Assembly: GCA_963743825.1 (NCBI GenBank)
Contig: CAVURC010000016.1
Span: 13,075 to 77,074, forward strand
Direction: 5' to 3'
From: Sva-07 sp963743825
GTDB lineage: Bacteria; Actinomycetota; Acidimicrobiia; Acidimicrobiales; Ilumatobacteraceae
DNA: 64,000 nt
How positions within the stretch are numbered: position 1 is the first letter of the stretch; every line of letters begins with the position of its first letter. The notes beneath the pieces were generated by a model. That model had not been told where the DNA came from. It did no database searches and was given only the letters and a program-made list of their open reading frames with translations. The position numbers were made by a program, and so were the translations under genes. This document shows positions 56,676 through 64,000 of this stretch, one piece after another.

Positions 56676-57398
56676 TCATGGCGCGTCGATCGTCTCGGCG
56701 AACAGGTCGAGCATCGCCTTCCACGACCTTCGGTCGGCGGCTTCGTCGTAGGCGATCCCGGGAATGCCGGCACTGCTCGCCGCGGGGTTCGTGAAGGTGT
56801 GCTGAACGCCCCCGTACACGTGCATCTGCCAGTCGACGCCACCCGCGCGCATCTCGGCTTCGAACGCTGCACGCTGCTCGGCGGGAATGATCGGATCGTC
56901 GGCTCCGATGCACACCAGTACCGGACAGCCGATGTTGTTCGCGTCCCCGGGTCGATCCGTGGCGAGTCCCGAGTGGAAGCCGACGATCGCGGCCAGCGCA
57001 GCGCCCGAACGTCCGAGCTCGAGCGACATCGTCCCCCCGAAGCAGTAGCCGATCGCCGCGACCCGGGCCGGGTCCACTCGAGGTTCGGAGAGCAGCTGGG
57101 CGAGTGACGCCTCGGCGATCGCGCGGGTGAGACGCGTGTCCGCCATCAGGACGCCGAGCCGTTCGAACATCTCGGTGCGGTCGGCGATCCGTTCGCCGCC
57201 GCCGTGGTAGTCGAGGACGAAGGCGACATAGCCGAGCGCTGCGAGTCGACGGGCAACCTCGCGCTCGTGATCGGACTGGCCCGGGCCTTCATGGGCGACG
57301 AGTATTCCGGGTGCCGGCCCGTCACCAGCGGGAAGCACGAGCAGCCCGACGAGGTCGCGCCCCTCGCAGGTGTACTCGACACGTCGTTGCGTGGTCAT
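56676..57398 (-). CDS. Dienelactone hydrolase family protein
   Basis: 240 aa alpha/beta hydrolase. The catalytic set is Cys in IGYCFGGTMSLE, Asp in GADDPIIPAEQR and His in GGVQHTFTNP, as in dienelactone hydrolase. PGILVAHEGPGQSDHEREVARRLA is the typical N-terminal region, with Glu in place of the oxyanion residue. It would hydrolyse a lactone or ester. A short intergenic stretch of 212 bp follows to the peptidase gene; no gene is seen in it. Confidence 0.9.
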   Translation of the reverse strand: MTTQRRVEYTCEGRDLVGLLVLPAGDGPAPGILVAHEGPGQSDHEREVARRLAALGYVAFVLDYHGGGERIADRTEMFERLGVLMADTRLTRAIAEASLAQLLSEPRVDPARVAAIGYCFGGTMSLELGRSGAALAAIVGFHSGLATDRPGDANNIGCPVLVCIGADDPIIPAEQRAAFEAEMRAGGVDWQMHVYGGVQHTFTNPAASSAGIPGIAYDEAADRRSWKAMLDLFAETIDAP

Positions 57399-57610
57399 CG
57401 GTAGATCCTCTCGATTGCCCGGTTGCGGAGTCGATGCAGCATCGCGCATCCTGGCCGCGCCCGTAACGACCCCGCGACATCCTCGTGACGCCGTCGCGAT
57501 GAGGTGGTGACGCGGCTCGATCAGAGTGACCAAGACGTCCACAGCGGGTGCCGAGGCAGCCACGTGGAGCCGATTCCGACGCTTGTCGTCCGTCTGATGC
57601 GAGGTGACTC

Positions 57611-58720
57611 ATGGCCAAGGGTGATTCCGAAGTCGAACAGATTGCCGCTGCCATCGCGGCCGAAGGACTGGGCTGGACCGCCGCGGAGAACGAACTCACC
57701 GCGCTGTCGCCCGCCGAACGCCAGGGGTACCTGGGGCTCCTCGTCTCACCGCAAGAGCTCGCTGCCTTCGCAGCCGAGACCGCTCAGGTGGCAGCTCAGG
57801 AAGCTGCAGCGGGTGTCGGTGCCGGACTGGTCGGGGCGCCCTCGGCGGTCGACTGGCGCAACAACGGCGGCAACTTCGTCACGCCGATCAAGAACCAGGG
57901 TGGATGCGGGTCATGTGTTTCGTTCTGCAGCTGTTCGGTGATCGAGTCGGCGGTGCGCATCAAACTCGGCAACCCTGGATTCGCCATCGACCTCTCCGAG
58001 GCATTCATGCAGTTCTGCGGAGGCGGGAGCTGCAACGGCTGGGGCCTCACGTCGGGTCTGTCGTTCGCGCAGAGCACCGGGGTCACCGACGAGGCGTGCA
58101 TGCCGTACCAAGCGCGCAACATGGACTGTGGCACGAGCAGGTGCAGCGACTGGCAGAACCGGCTCACCAAGATCAACAGCTTCGCGAGTCACTCGACGAT
58201 GGCGGCCCGCAAGGAGGCCGTCGCTCGGGGTCCGGTGCTCGCCGGCATGGAGGTGTGGAGCGACTTCTTCGCCTACAACGGCACGGCGCCCTACATCAAG
58301 GCCTCGACCGCGACTCGTCTGTCGCCTCCGGGTTACCACTGCATCAGCGTGGTCGGTTACGACGACGCTGCCCGGTGTTGGATCATCAAGAACAGCTGGG
58401 GCACCACCTGGGGTGACAACGGTTTCGGCCGGATCGGATACGGCCAGACCGACCTCCTCATCGACTCGAGTTGGATGTTCTACTCCGTCGAGGCACAGGT
58501 CGGCCCGGTGACACAGAGCACGAAGGTCACCCAGGTGTACGCCAGCCGGGACGCCCAGAACGCATGGGCACACCTGCCGGGGCTCGGCTGGCGACGGATC
58601 CAACCAGGATCGGGCGACGGCGTCACGAACATGCTGGCGATGCTCACCCAGGCGGTCGCCAAGAACCTGACCGTGACGGTCGTGGTCGACGGCACGGCGC
58701 TCTACCAGACATATCTGTAA
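57611..58720 (+). CDS. Papain-like (C1A) cysteine peptidase with a C-terminal accessory domain
   Basis: 369 aa. Residues 1-60 look like a short propeptide (EVEQIAAAIAAEGLGWTAAENELTALSPAERQGYLGLL in pieces: GWTAAENELTALSPAERQGY). The catalytic domain (about 76-295) has the oxyanion Gln and nucleophile in KNQGGCGSCVSF, with Val for the usual Trp after the Cys, the catalytic His in GYHCISVVGYDD and the Asn in IKNSWGTTWGDNGFG. Residues about 305-369 are a separate domain (VYASRDAQNAWAHL to GSGDGVTN) that recurs alone in the next gene. No signal peptide. RBS GAGGTGA. First gene of a five-gene cluster with a chagasin-type inhibitor. Confidence 0.9.
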   Translation: MAKGDSEVEQIAAAIAAEGLGWTAAENELTALSPAERQGYLGLLVSPQELAAFAAETAQVAAQEAAAGVGAGLVGAPSAVDWRNNGGNFVTPIKNQGGCGSCVSFCSCSVIESAVRIKLGNPGFAIDLSEAFMQFCGGGSCNGWGLTSGLSFAQSTGVTDEACMPYQARNMDCGTSRCSDWQNRLTKINSFASHSTMAARKEAVARGPVLAGMEVWSDFFAYNGTAPYIKASTATRLSPPGYHCISVVGYDDAARCWIIKNSWGTTWGDNGFGRIGYGQTDLLIDSSWMFYSVEAQVGPVTQSTKVTQVYASRDAQNAWAHLPGLGWRRIQPGSGDGVTNMLAMLTQAVAKNLTVTVVVDGTALYQTYL

Positions 58721-58759
58721 GCACGATCTCAACAAACCAGAAGCGACAGGAGGCTCCAC

Positions 58760-58972
58760 ATGTGGACGATGATCAACCAGGTGTACACCAGCCGGGATGC
58801 CCAGAACGCGTGGGCACATCTGGCCGGAACGAATGCCTGGCACAAGGTCCTTCCCGGCAGTGCCGACGGTGTCACCAACGTGCACCTCATCCTCACTTCG
58901 GCCAAGGCGAACAACCGTCAGGCCTACGTCGTTCGCGACGGCGGCGGCAACATCGTCCAGGCCTACATGTAG
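58760..58972 (+). CDS. Small protein, stand-alone copy of the peptidase C-terminal domain
   Basis: 70 aa. QVYTSRDAQNAWAHLAGTNAW, then PGSADGVTNVHLIL and VVRDGGGNIVQAYM, align with peptidase residues 305-369 (shared VY-SRDAQNAWAHL-G, PGS-DGVTN and a C-terminal aromatic-Tyr end). The 39-bp gap and strong GGAGG ribosome site show it is a separate cistron. It is unrecognised outside this pair and could be a substrate, inhibitor or carrier for the peptidase, or a domain that binds another protein or sugar. Confidence 0.8.
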   Translation: MWTMINQVYTSRDAQNAWAHLAGTNAWHKVLPGSADGVTNVHLILTSAKANNRQAYVVRDGGGNIVQAYM

Positions 58973-59018
58973 TGGTGTCGGCATCGACGATCCGCTGTAC
59001 CGACAGGAGACCTCAACC

Positions 59019-59456
59019 ATGACCGCAGACGCAGTTCCCGACATGACCATCTCGATCTCGTTCGGCGCGGTCGGCTCCGCCAGTTCGATCTCGGCCGACC
59101 GCGACGGCGAGGCGGGGCCGGCACCGATGACCCTCGAGTCGCTCAACGCCGGCAGCTCGACGGGCGCGCCGGCACCGATGACCGCGTCGGAGATGGCGGC
59201 CGCGCAGGGACAGGTCGGCACCACCGAACCGCCTGCCCCGATGCAGGTGGAACAACTCACCACCGCGAGTTCGGCTGCGGCGCCGAGCCCTGAACCATTG
59301 GGTGCACTCGAGGCGGTCGGTGGGCCCCCGGGCCCGCTGTCGCTCGCAGAACTCGGCCTGACCGACGTGCAGGGCGCAGCGGGGCCTCCTGCACCGGTGG
59401 AACTGCCCGCTCAGGCAGCAACGCCTCGGAAGAAGGCCGCCGGTCGCGAGCGATAA
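59019..59456 (+). CDS. Low-complexity Pro/Ala-rich protein
   Basis: 145 aa, no Cys. It opens with a conserved-looking start (MTADAVPDMTISISFGAVGSASS), then repeats of the form G-x-P-A-P-M-T/Q-x-E/L (AGPAPMTLESL, GAPAPMTASEM, EPPAPMQVEQL, GPPGPLSLAEL, AGPPAPVELP), about 30 residues apart, and ends in a basic KKAAGRER. Probably disordered. It could be the peptidase substrate: repeated PM and L motifs may be cleavage sites. No function is known. Confidence 0.7.
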   Translation: MTADAVPDMTISISFGAVGSASSISADRDGEAGPAPMTLESLNAGSSTGAPAPMTASEMAAAQGQVGTTEPPAPMQVEQLTTASSAAAPSPEPLGALEAVGGPPGPLSLAELGLTDVQGAAGPPAPVELPAQAATPRKKAAGRER

Positions 59457-59463
59457 TGGTGCC

Positions 59464-59802
59464 GTGACGATCAACGAGCTGACCGCCGAGGACTCGGGCA
59501 CCACCGTGCAGGCACGGGTGGGCGACGTGCTCGCGGTCCTCCTCGCCGAGAACGCCACGACCGGATTCCGATGGCACGTCGACATGATCGACGCAGCATT
59601 CGAGCTCGTCTCGGACGGCTACCGAGCCGCACCCGATGACACGCCTGGCGAACAACGCGTCGGAAGCGGCAGGACACACGAGTTCCACGTCGTGCCGACG
59701 CGTGTCGGTCTTGCCACAATGTCGTTCAAGCACTGGCGGGAGTGGGAAGGCGATTCGTCGGTCATCGGACGCGTGACGTTCGTCGTCGACGCTCGGGAGT
59801 GA
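59464..59802 (+). CDS. Chagasin-type (I42) cysteine peptidase inhibitor
   Basis: 112 aa from GTG 59464, eight bases after the previous stop. The three chagasin loops are present: NATTGFRWH (NPTTGY-type, loop L2), GSGRTHEF (GxGG-type, loop L4) and KHWREWEG (RPW-type, loop L6). Chagasin-like proteins block papain-family peptidases. Here it lies in the same gene cluster as a papain-family peptidase, so it is probably the cognate inhibitor. There is no signal peptide; a role as a cytoplasmic safety inhibitor is likely. Homologues in bacteria are mostly secreted. Confidence 0.88.
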   Translation: MTINELTAEDSGTTVQARVGDVLAVLLAENATTGFRWHVDMIDAAFELVSDGYRAAPDDTPGEQRVGSGRTHEFHVVPTRVGLATMSFKHWREWEGDSSVIGRVTFVVDARE

Positions 59803-59886
59803 TCACATGGGACGGTCGCTTCAACGTGGCCGCGACACGACGGCGACGCGACGGCGACGCAACTGGGAGCGACGAACAATGAGCAC

Positions 59887-60594
59887 ATGGCTCCTGCTGC
59901 GCTCGAACTGTTCGGTGGATTCGAGCTCCGCGTCGATCGAGCCACCATCGACTGCGCATCGAGTGCGCAACGACTTCTCGCCCTGCTCGCCCTGCACCGG
60001 CGGCCGCAGTCGCGGGCTCGCGTGGCAGGCCTCCTGTGGCCCGACACCTCCAACCGGCGCGCTGCCGCCAACCTGCGCTCGTCGCTCTGGCGACTCCCGG
60101 ACCTACCCGGCGCGGGCCTCGTCGAATGTCACGGGCCGTCGATCGCCCTTGCGCAGGAGGTCGAGGTCGACGTGCGACGAGCCGAGCAGGTGGGGTGGAA
60201 GTGCGTCCACAACGCTGCGTCGATCGTCGATCCCGGTGACGCGTCGCTGTTCTTCGACGACCTCCTTCCCGGGTGGTACGACGACTGGGTGACCACGGAA
60301 CGGGAACGACTCGGTCAGTTACGTCTGAGCTTCCTCGAGGCCATCACCTATGCGCTCCTGCGCCAGGGTGCAGTGGTCGACGCCCTCGACGTAGCGCTCC
60401 GACTGGTGGCCGGTGACCCACTGCGCGAGCAGAGCCAACGAGCCCTCATCAGCGTGTACGGAGCGGCCGGTTCCGTCGGACAATGGGTTCGCCAGCTCGA
60501 GGTCTATGGAGCGCTGTTGCGCGAGGCAATGGGGTGTGAACCGCCCGAATCACTCGTCGAGTACGCCAGTTCCCCGGTGGCAGTGTCCCCGTAG
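59887..60594 (+). CDS. SARP/BTAD-family transcriptional activator
   Basis: 235 aa. N-terminal winged-helix region (LELFGGFELRVDRATID, ASSAQRLLALLALHRRPQSRARVAGLLWPDT) and bacterial transcriptional activation domain (LLPGWYDDWVTTERERLGQLRLSFLEAI, ALRLVAGDPLREQSQRALISVY, YGALLREAMGCEPPESL). Such minimal SARPs control secondary-metabolite or secretion loci. It follows the inhibitor by 84 bp on the same strand and probably regulates the peptidase cluster. A second, disrupted SARP gene faces it. Confidence 0.9.
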   Translation: MAPAALELFGGFELRVDRATIDCASSAQRLLALLALHRRPQSRARVAGLLWPDTSNRRAAANLRSSLWRLPDLPGAGLVECHGPSIALAQEVEVDVRRAEQVGWKCVHNAASIVDPGDASLFFDDLLPGWYDDWVTTERERLGQLRLSFLEAITYALLRQGAVVDALDVALRLVAGDPLREQSQRALISVYGAAGSVGQWVRQLEVYGALLREAMGCEPPESLVEYASSPVAVSP

Positions 60595-60595
60595 A

Positions 60596-61290
60596 TCATC
60601 CGCGACGAAGTCGCGCTCGGCCGCGCCCCATGTCGCCTATCAGGGTGTTCGTATAGGTGGAACTGTCTGATGGCCTCGAACCGGTCCCCTCGGCCAGATG
60701 GGCGGCGATCAGACCGGTTGCCCCGATTCCCGCTACGGCTCGGCGTCCACCGCGATGAGACCGGCATGGATGGCCTGCCCGAACCGAGCGGCGTCGGTGT
60801 GACGTCGGCACAGTTGCTCCAGGGCGCGGAGCTCGGCGCCGACGGATCCGTTCTCGCTGGAACACGAGCCACTCCTCGTCCCAGTCGGGGAGCAGATCAT
60901 CGCCGGAGCGCGCTCCACGGGGGGAAGGTGGTCGGGCGAGGCACCGTCGACCCGTTTCAAGTCGTCGGTGCAGCGCATCGAGCGTCGTTCGTATCGCGGG
61001 TGCTATCGCCGCTCGGTCCGGGTGATCGCGAAGCAGTCCGGGGCGCGCTTCTTGACGTGCCACAAACGCAGATCGAAGGGCACCCGCCGCCCGGTCGCCA
61101 CTCCGAATCGGCCAGAGCGTTCCGGCGACCACACGCGCGGGACACGGGTCGAATCGCGCAACGCAAGAACGCGATGACTCGCCGATGTTGCGGGTGCAGT
61201 GCCACCTCTGCTTCACCGCAACGGACCGAGGACCGACCGAGGACGCACAGCTCGATGGGTGATGGTGATCACGTCGACGTCGCTTTCGAC
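60596..61290 (-). pseudogene. SARP-family activator, disrupted by frameshifts
   Basis: Pieces of a SARP are spread over the three minus-strand frames: IELCVLGRSSVRCGEAEVAL and RRVIAFLRCAIRPVSRA near 61140-61270, then DRAAGALRSAF, DHPDRAAIAPAIRTTLDALHRRLETG, DDLLPDWDEEWLVFQRERIRRR, GLIAAHLAEG and AIRQFHLYEH near 60650. Together they match the order of the intact SARP next to it. At least four frame changes are needed. Either a decaying paralogue or poor sequence. Boundaries are approximate. Confidence 0.65.
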
Positions 61291-61428
61291 ACAGGCATCG
61301 ACAATGGTCACCGCTCCTCCTGCGTCGGCCCGCGCCCGGTCGCCCTCGATACCCGCCGGGATGCACGCCCCATCGGCCATGTCGTTGCGCGGATCGTGAC
61401 TGGCAACTGTTTTTCCAGGGCGAGGATC

Positions 61429-61462
61429 CACTCGACCACCATTCGTGGTCGAGTGATACACT
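61429..61462. promoter_or_regulatory. Palindromic operator with -10-like TACACT
   Basis: Perfect 11-bp arms CACTCGACCAC/GTGGTCGAGTG around a five-base loop (61429-61455), followed by TACACT (61457-61462). It sits about 90 bp upstream of the MFS-like gene at 61551 and could be its operator and promoter. Confidence 0.5.
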
Positions 61463-61550
61463 TTAGCGTGTCGGGCAGATGCCGATCGACCGCCGGTGGT
61501 TCACCGGTCGTTCACCCTACCGTTCCTCGGCATCGGTACCGTGCCGGCTG

Positions 61551-62779
61551 ATGACCGAAGCCGAGCATTCCGTCTCGGCGTTCACGATCGTCGGCATCGC
61601 GGTCTGCGTCGGCCCTGGTGCCGCTCAACTCGACGATGATCGCCGTTGCCCTGCCGACGCTGTCCGATGAAGTTCGACATCACGAGGGGTGACGCCGCCG
61701 TGCCTGCGTGACGATCTACCTGCGCGGCGATGCTCATCGGCCAACCGCTGTCGGGTCGCCTCGCCGACGCCGTCGGCGCGCGCCGGCTCGGCATCATCGC
61801 GGTGAGCGGTTTCGGGCTGTGTTCGACAGCCGCGATGTTCGCCCCGACGTTCACGGTGCTCGTCGCCATCCGCGCAGCCCAGGCGGCCTTCGCGTCGGCG
61901 CTGTCGCCCAGCGTCCAATCGCTGCTCCGCGCGATCACCACTCCCTCCGAACGAGGCCGGGCCTTCGGGGTGCAGGGCTCGGTGATCGGTGTCGGCGCGG
62001 GGCTCGGCCCGGTCATCGGTGGGCTGCTGCTCGCCGGGTTCGGTGGCGGGCGATCTTCGCCGTCAACATCCCGATCGTGATCGTGGTTCTGATCGTCCTG
62101 CAACGATCGGTGCCCTGTCGATGCACACTCCACCGACGAGGCGATCGAAGCACGAGCGTCACCGACGAGTGGGGAGTCGATGGCGACTCGCTGCGGCTCT
62201 TCAACCGCGTCTTCAGCGCCGCCTTCGCGACACAGGCGCTCTCCGTCTTCGCCCAGTACACGTTGCTGCTCGTCACGCCGATCGTGCTCGACGATCGAGG
62301 CTGGGGAACGCGGCTCCATCGGCATCGCACTGTCGACGCTCACCCTCGGAATGATCGTGATGGGTCCGCCTGGTGGTCGCTTGGGAGACGAGTGGGGTCG
62401 TCGCCGACCGGTGATGATCGGGCTCGGAATGGCCACTGCGTGGCCGTCGCGGTCGGTTTCGGCACCGACATCACCTCGGCCGTGTTGATCGGTGCGTTGC
62501 TGTGCTTCGGCCTCGGCCTCGGGGTGGCGACGCCGAGCGTGCTCACTGCCGGGGTCGAAGCGGCGCCGGCGGCTCGGGTCGGGCTGGCCTCCGGCGTGCT
62601 TCATCGGGCCGCTACGTCGGCAGCGTCGTCGCCAGCATCCTGTTGTCGGCGCTGGTCGCCGACAACGGCGACGGGGTGACGACGATGTTGGCGATGTCGA
62701 CGTGCCGCCTTGATCCTGTCGTTGGGTGCGGCCGCCAACCTGCCGTCGCACCCTGTGCCGAACGGCGCTCGACGAGTAG
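61551..62779 (+). pseudogene. MFS drug-exporter-type transporter, disrupted by many frameshifts
   Basis: Fragments in all three frames together spell an EmrB/QacA-like protein: VPLNSTMIAVALPTLSDE at 61620, MLIGQPLSGRLADAVGARRLG at 61730, SERGRAFGVQGSVIGVGAGLGPVIGG, AIFAVNIPIVIVVLIVLQ, LFNRVFSAAFATQALSVFAQYTLLLVTPIVL, LGMIVMGPPGGRLGDEWGRRRPVMIG and VGSVVASILLSALVADNGDGVTTML. At least seven frame changes are needed, mostly one-base insertions. The order and spacing are intact, which favours poor sequence rather than old decay. A likely stop is at 62777. Confidence 0.65.
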
Positions 62780-62819
62780 CCCTGGCTTCGAGATTGCACT
62801 TGAAGTCACCATCGCCTTC

Positions 62820-64000
62820 ATGACCTCCACGAACGCCCTCCGGGCCGACGCCGATCCGTCGATCGAGGCCGTCTCCGGACGCTGTCGGTCCGCCGAGCGA
62901 CCCGCCCGGCATTCGTTCGTGCTGCACGCACCCCTCGAGCTCGCCGCGCGATCGTCCTGCTCGCGCTCGCGAGCGCCGATGCACGGCCCGTGATGATCCG
63001 ACGGATCAACGCCATCGCCAACGAGTGCGGACCGCCTACTCCGCTCCGCTCGACCAGCGTCCCAACCGAGTCCCGCCGCTCGACGCCGACCCCTTCGACG
63101 AGCCTCGTGGTGGCGGCAACCGCAGGCGACACGATGTCGGCCGACGCCGCCTTCGCTCGCGCTCTGTCGGAGTGCCGAGGATGCCGATCGAGTACTCGAC
63201 ACCCTCGCTGAACTCACTCACGATCGCCTCGGCGGAGCCGGGCACGCCGCCATCTTCGTCGACCAGGTCGTCGCCTGCCGCAGATCACACCGAACCACCT
63301 CCTGGCCGCCCGCGCGCTGATCGACATCGTTGGCGGCTCGGGATCGCCGGATCCACTGGATCGACCAACATCGAGGCAGTCCGATCAGCCTGACACGACA
63401 CTCTTCGAGCAACTCCTCGACGTGCGGTCACCCGGTGAACTCGACAGCCACTTCATCCATCCCACGATGTCGATCGTCGACCGCACCGGGCTCGCCCGTG
63501 AACTCATCGCCCCTGCGCTCACCCACACCACGGTCGCCGAACGCCCGGGTGCAGAAACTCCTGCGCCTTGCTGCCCACTGGAATTGCTGCAGGACCACCC
63601 GGCGCACGCACCGTTCGGCTGGAGCCATTGCCTCACGATGCCCCAGGCGACTCTCAACACGGCACACCGACTCCCCGACCCGGAACGATCCATCGCCGTC
63701 GCCGCCACCTACGTCTGCGGATTCCGCGCCACCCTGAGCGCCACGGCGATCGATCCGGCATGGGAGCCCGAACCCGTCGGCGCCAGTGCCACCCCGCGAA
63801 CGCCACTGCGACGCAGGCAGCCGGACTGCTGTGGCATGCGACAACCGAACGAGATCGACTCGTTCAGGCATTCATCGACTTCGCGGGTGCCGCCGAGGAT
63901 ACGCACCTGGCGAAGTACACCGAGGCGTGCCTCACCGCTGCGCAGGACGACCCCGGTGCTGCACGCTGCTCTGCCACGCTGCGATGGCTTACTTGGCCAC
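62820..64000 (+). pseudogene. Frameshifted gene of unknown function, cut by the right edge
   Basis: No single frame stays open, but blocks of plausible protein run in order on the plus strand: MTSTNALRADADPSIEAV (62820), AIVLLALASADARPVMIRR (about 62950), VDQVVACRR (about 63260), DIVGGSGSPDPLD, TLFEQLLDVRSPGELDSHF (63400-63455), TGLARELIAPALTHTTVAE, APFGWSHCLTMPQATLNTA (63610-63665), IAVAATYVCGFRATLSA, and at the end DRLVQAFIDFAGAAED. The GWSHCLTMPQ block looks like a conserved active-site segment but was not assigned to a family. It may be one or two genes; the coordinates are approximate. Confidence 0.4.

Noticed and set aside
39619..57398. Mobile-element or genomic-island boundaries
   Set aside because: No transposase, integrase, tRNA-linked direct repeats or composition shift was seen; only the palindromic repeats hint at mobility.
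62612..63217. Minus-strand ORF of 201 codons
   Set aside because: The plus-strand fragments in the same region read as more protein-like hydrophobic and conserved blocks; the minus frame is Arg-rich and resembles a shadow.

Overview
The window is GC-rich, densely packed actinobacterial-type DNA. Many LLM-class (probably F420-dependent) oxidoreductases, SRPBCC proteins, SCO6745-type proteins, a heliorhodopsin and frequent ATGA start/stop overlaps suggest an uncultured or marine Acidimicrobiia (Ilumatobacter-like) organism. That assignment is inference: there is no rRNA or other marker gene here. No tRNA, CRISPR array or intact transposon was seen.

Layout. 1-9.5 kb (minus): a group 3b-type NADP-linked [NiFe]-hydrogenase operon, transcribed hypF-hypC-hypD-hypE-beta subunit-cNMP-domain protein-gamma-small-large-maturation protease (cut by the left edge). 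9.6-13.7 kb: SelO, a single-domain cNMP-binding protein, a formylglycine-generating enzyme homologue and a heliorhodopsin. 13.7-29 kb: mixed metabolism (PIG-L deacetylase, amidase, sugar kinase with GH4 glycosidase, acyl-CoA ligase, nitroreductase, LLM enzymes, thiolase), ending in a GrdB-like reductase with an in-frame TGA. 29.3-39.6 kb (plus): a TetR gene followed by a tightly coupled catabolic operon (sulfatase, MBL hydrolase, haloalkane dehalogenase, SCO6745 protein, SRPBCC, sulfatase-DJ-1/PfpI fusion, DUF1330, DinB-like). 40-43.4 kb (minus): PhyH oxygenase, LLM oxidoreductase and a linalool dehydratase-isomerase-like enzyme with two in-frame TGA codons. 43.5-57.4 kb: MFS-cNMP fusion, eutB-eutC-hss operon, TetR with alpha/beta hydrolase, aldo-keto reductase, a third sulfatase, and others. 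57.6-60.6 kb (plus): a papain-like peptidase, a small paralogue of its C-terminal domain, a Pro/Ala-rich protein, a chagasin-type inhibitor and a SARP regulator. 60.6-64 kb: heavily frameshifted SARP, MFS and unknown genes.

The most notable signal is selenocysteine. At three places TGA stands exactly where the family has its reactive cysteine, the frame continues into conserved sequence, and a SECIS-like hairpin follows. Two of them replace both catalytic cysteines (nine residues apart) of the linalool dehydratase-isomerase-like protein. The third gives a U-x-x-C motif in a GrdB/PrdB-type protein. The selA, selB, selC and selD genes are not in this window.

Caution about the sequence itself: at least 13 otherwise good genes need a change of frame, almost always of the one-extra-base type (about 19 against one of the opposite sign). 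This looks like uncorrected insertion errors in the assembly rather than real gene loss, so those genes are annotated as single CDS spanning the frameshift. The last 3.5 kb is worse and is annotated loosely.
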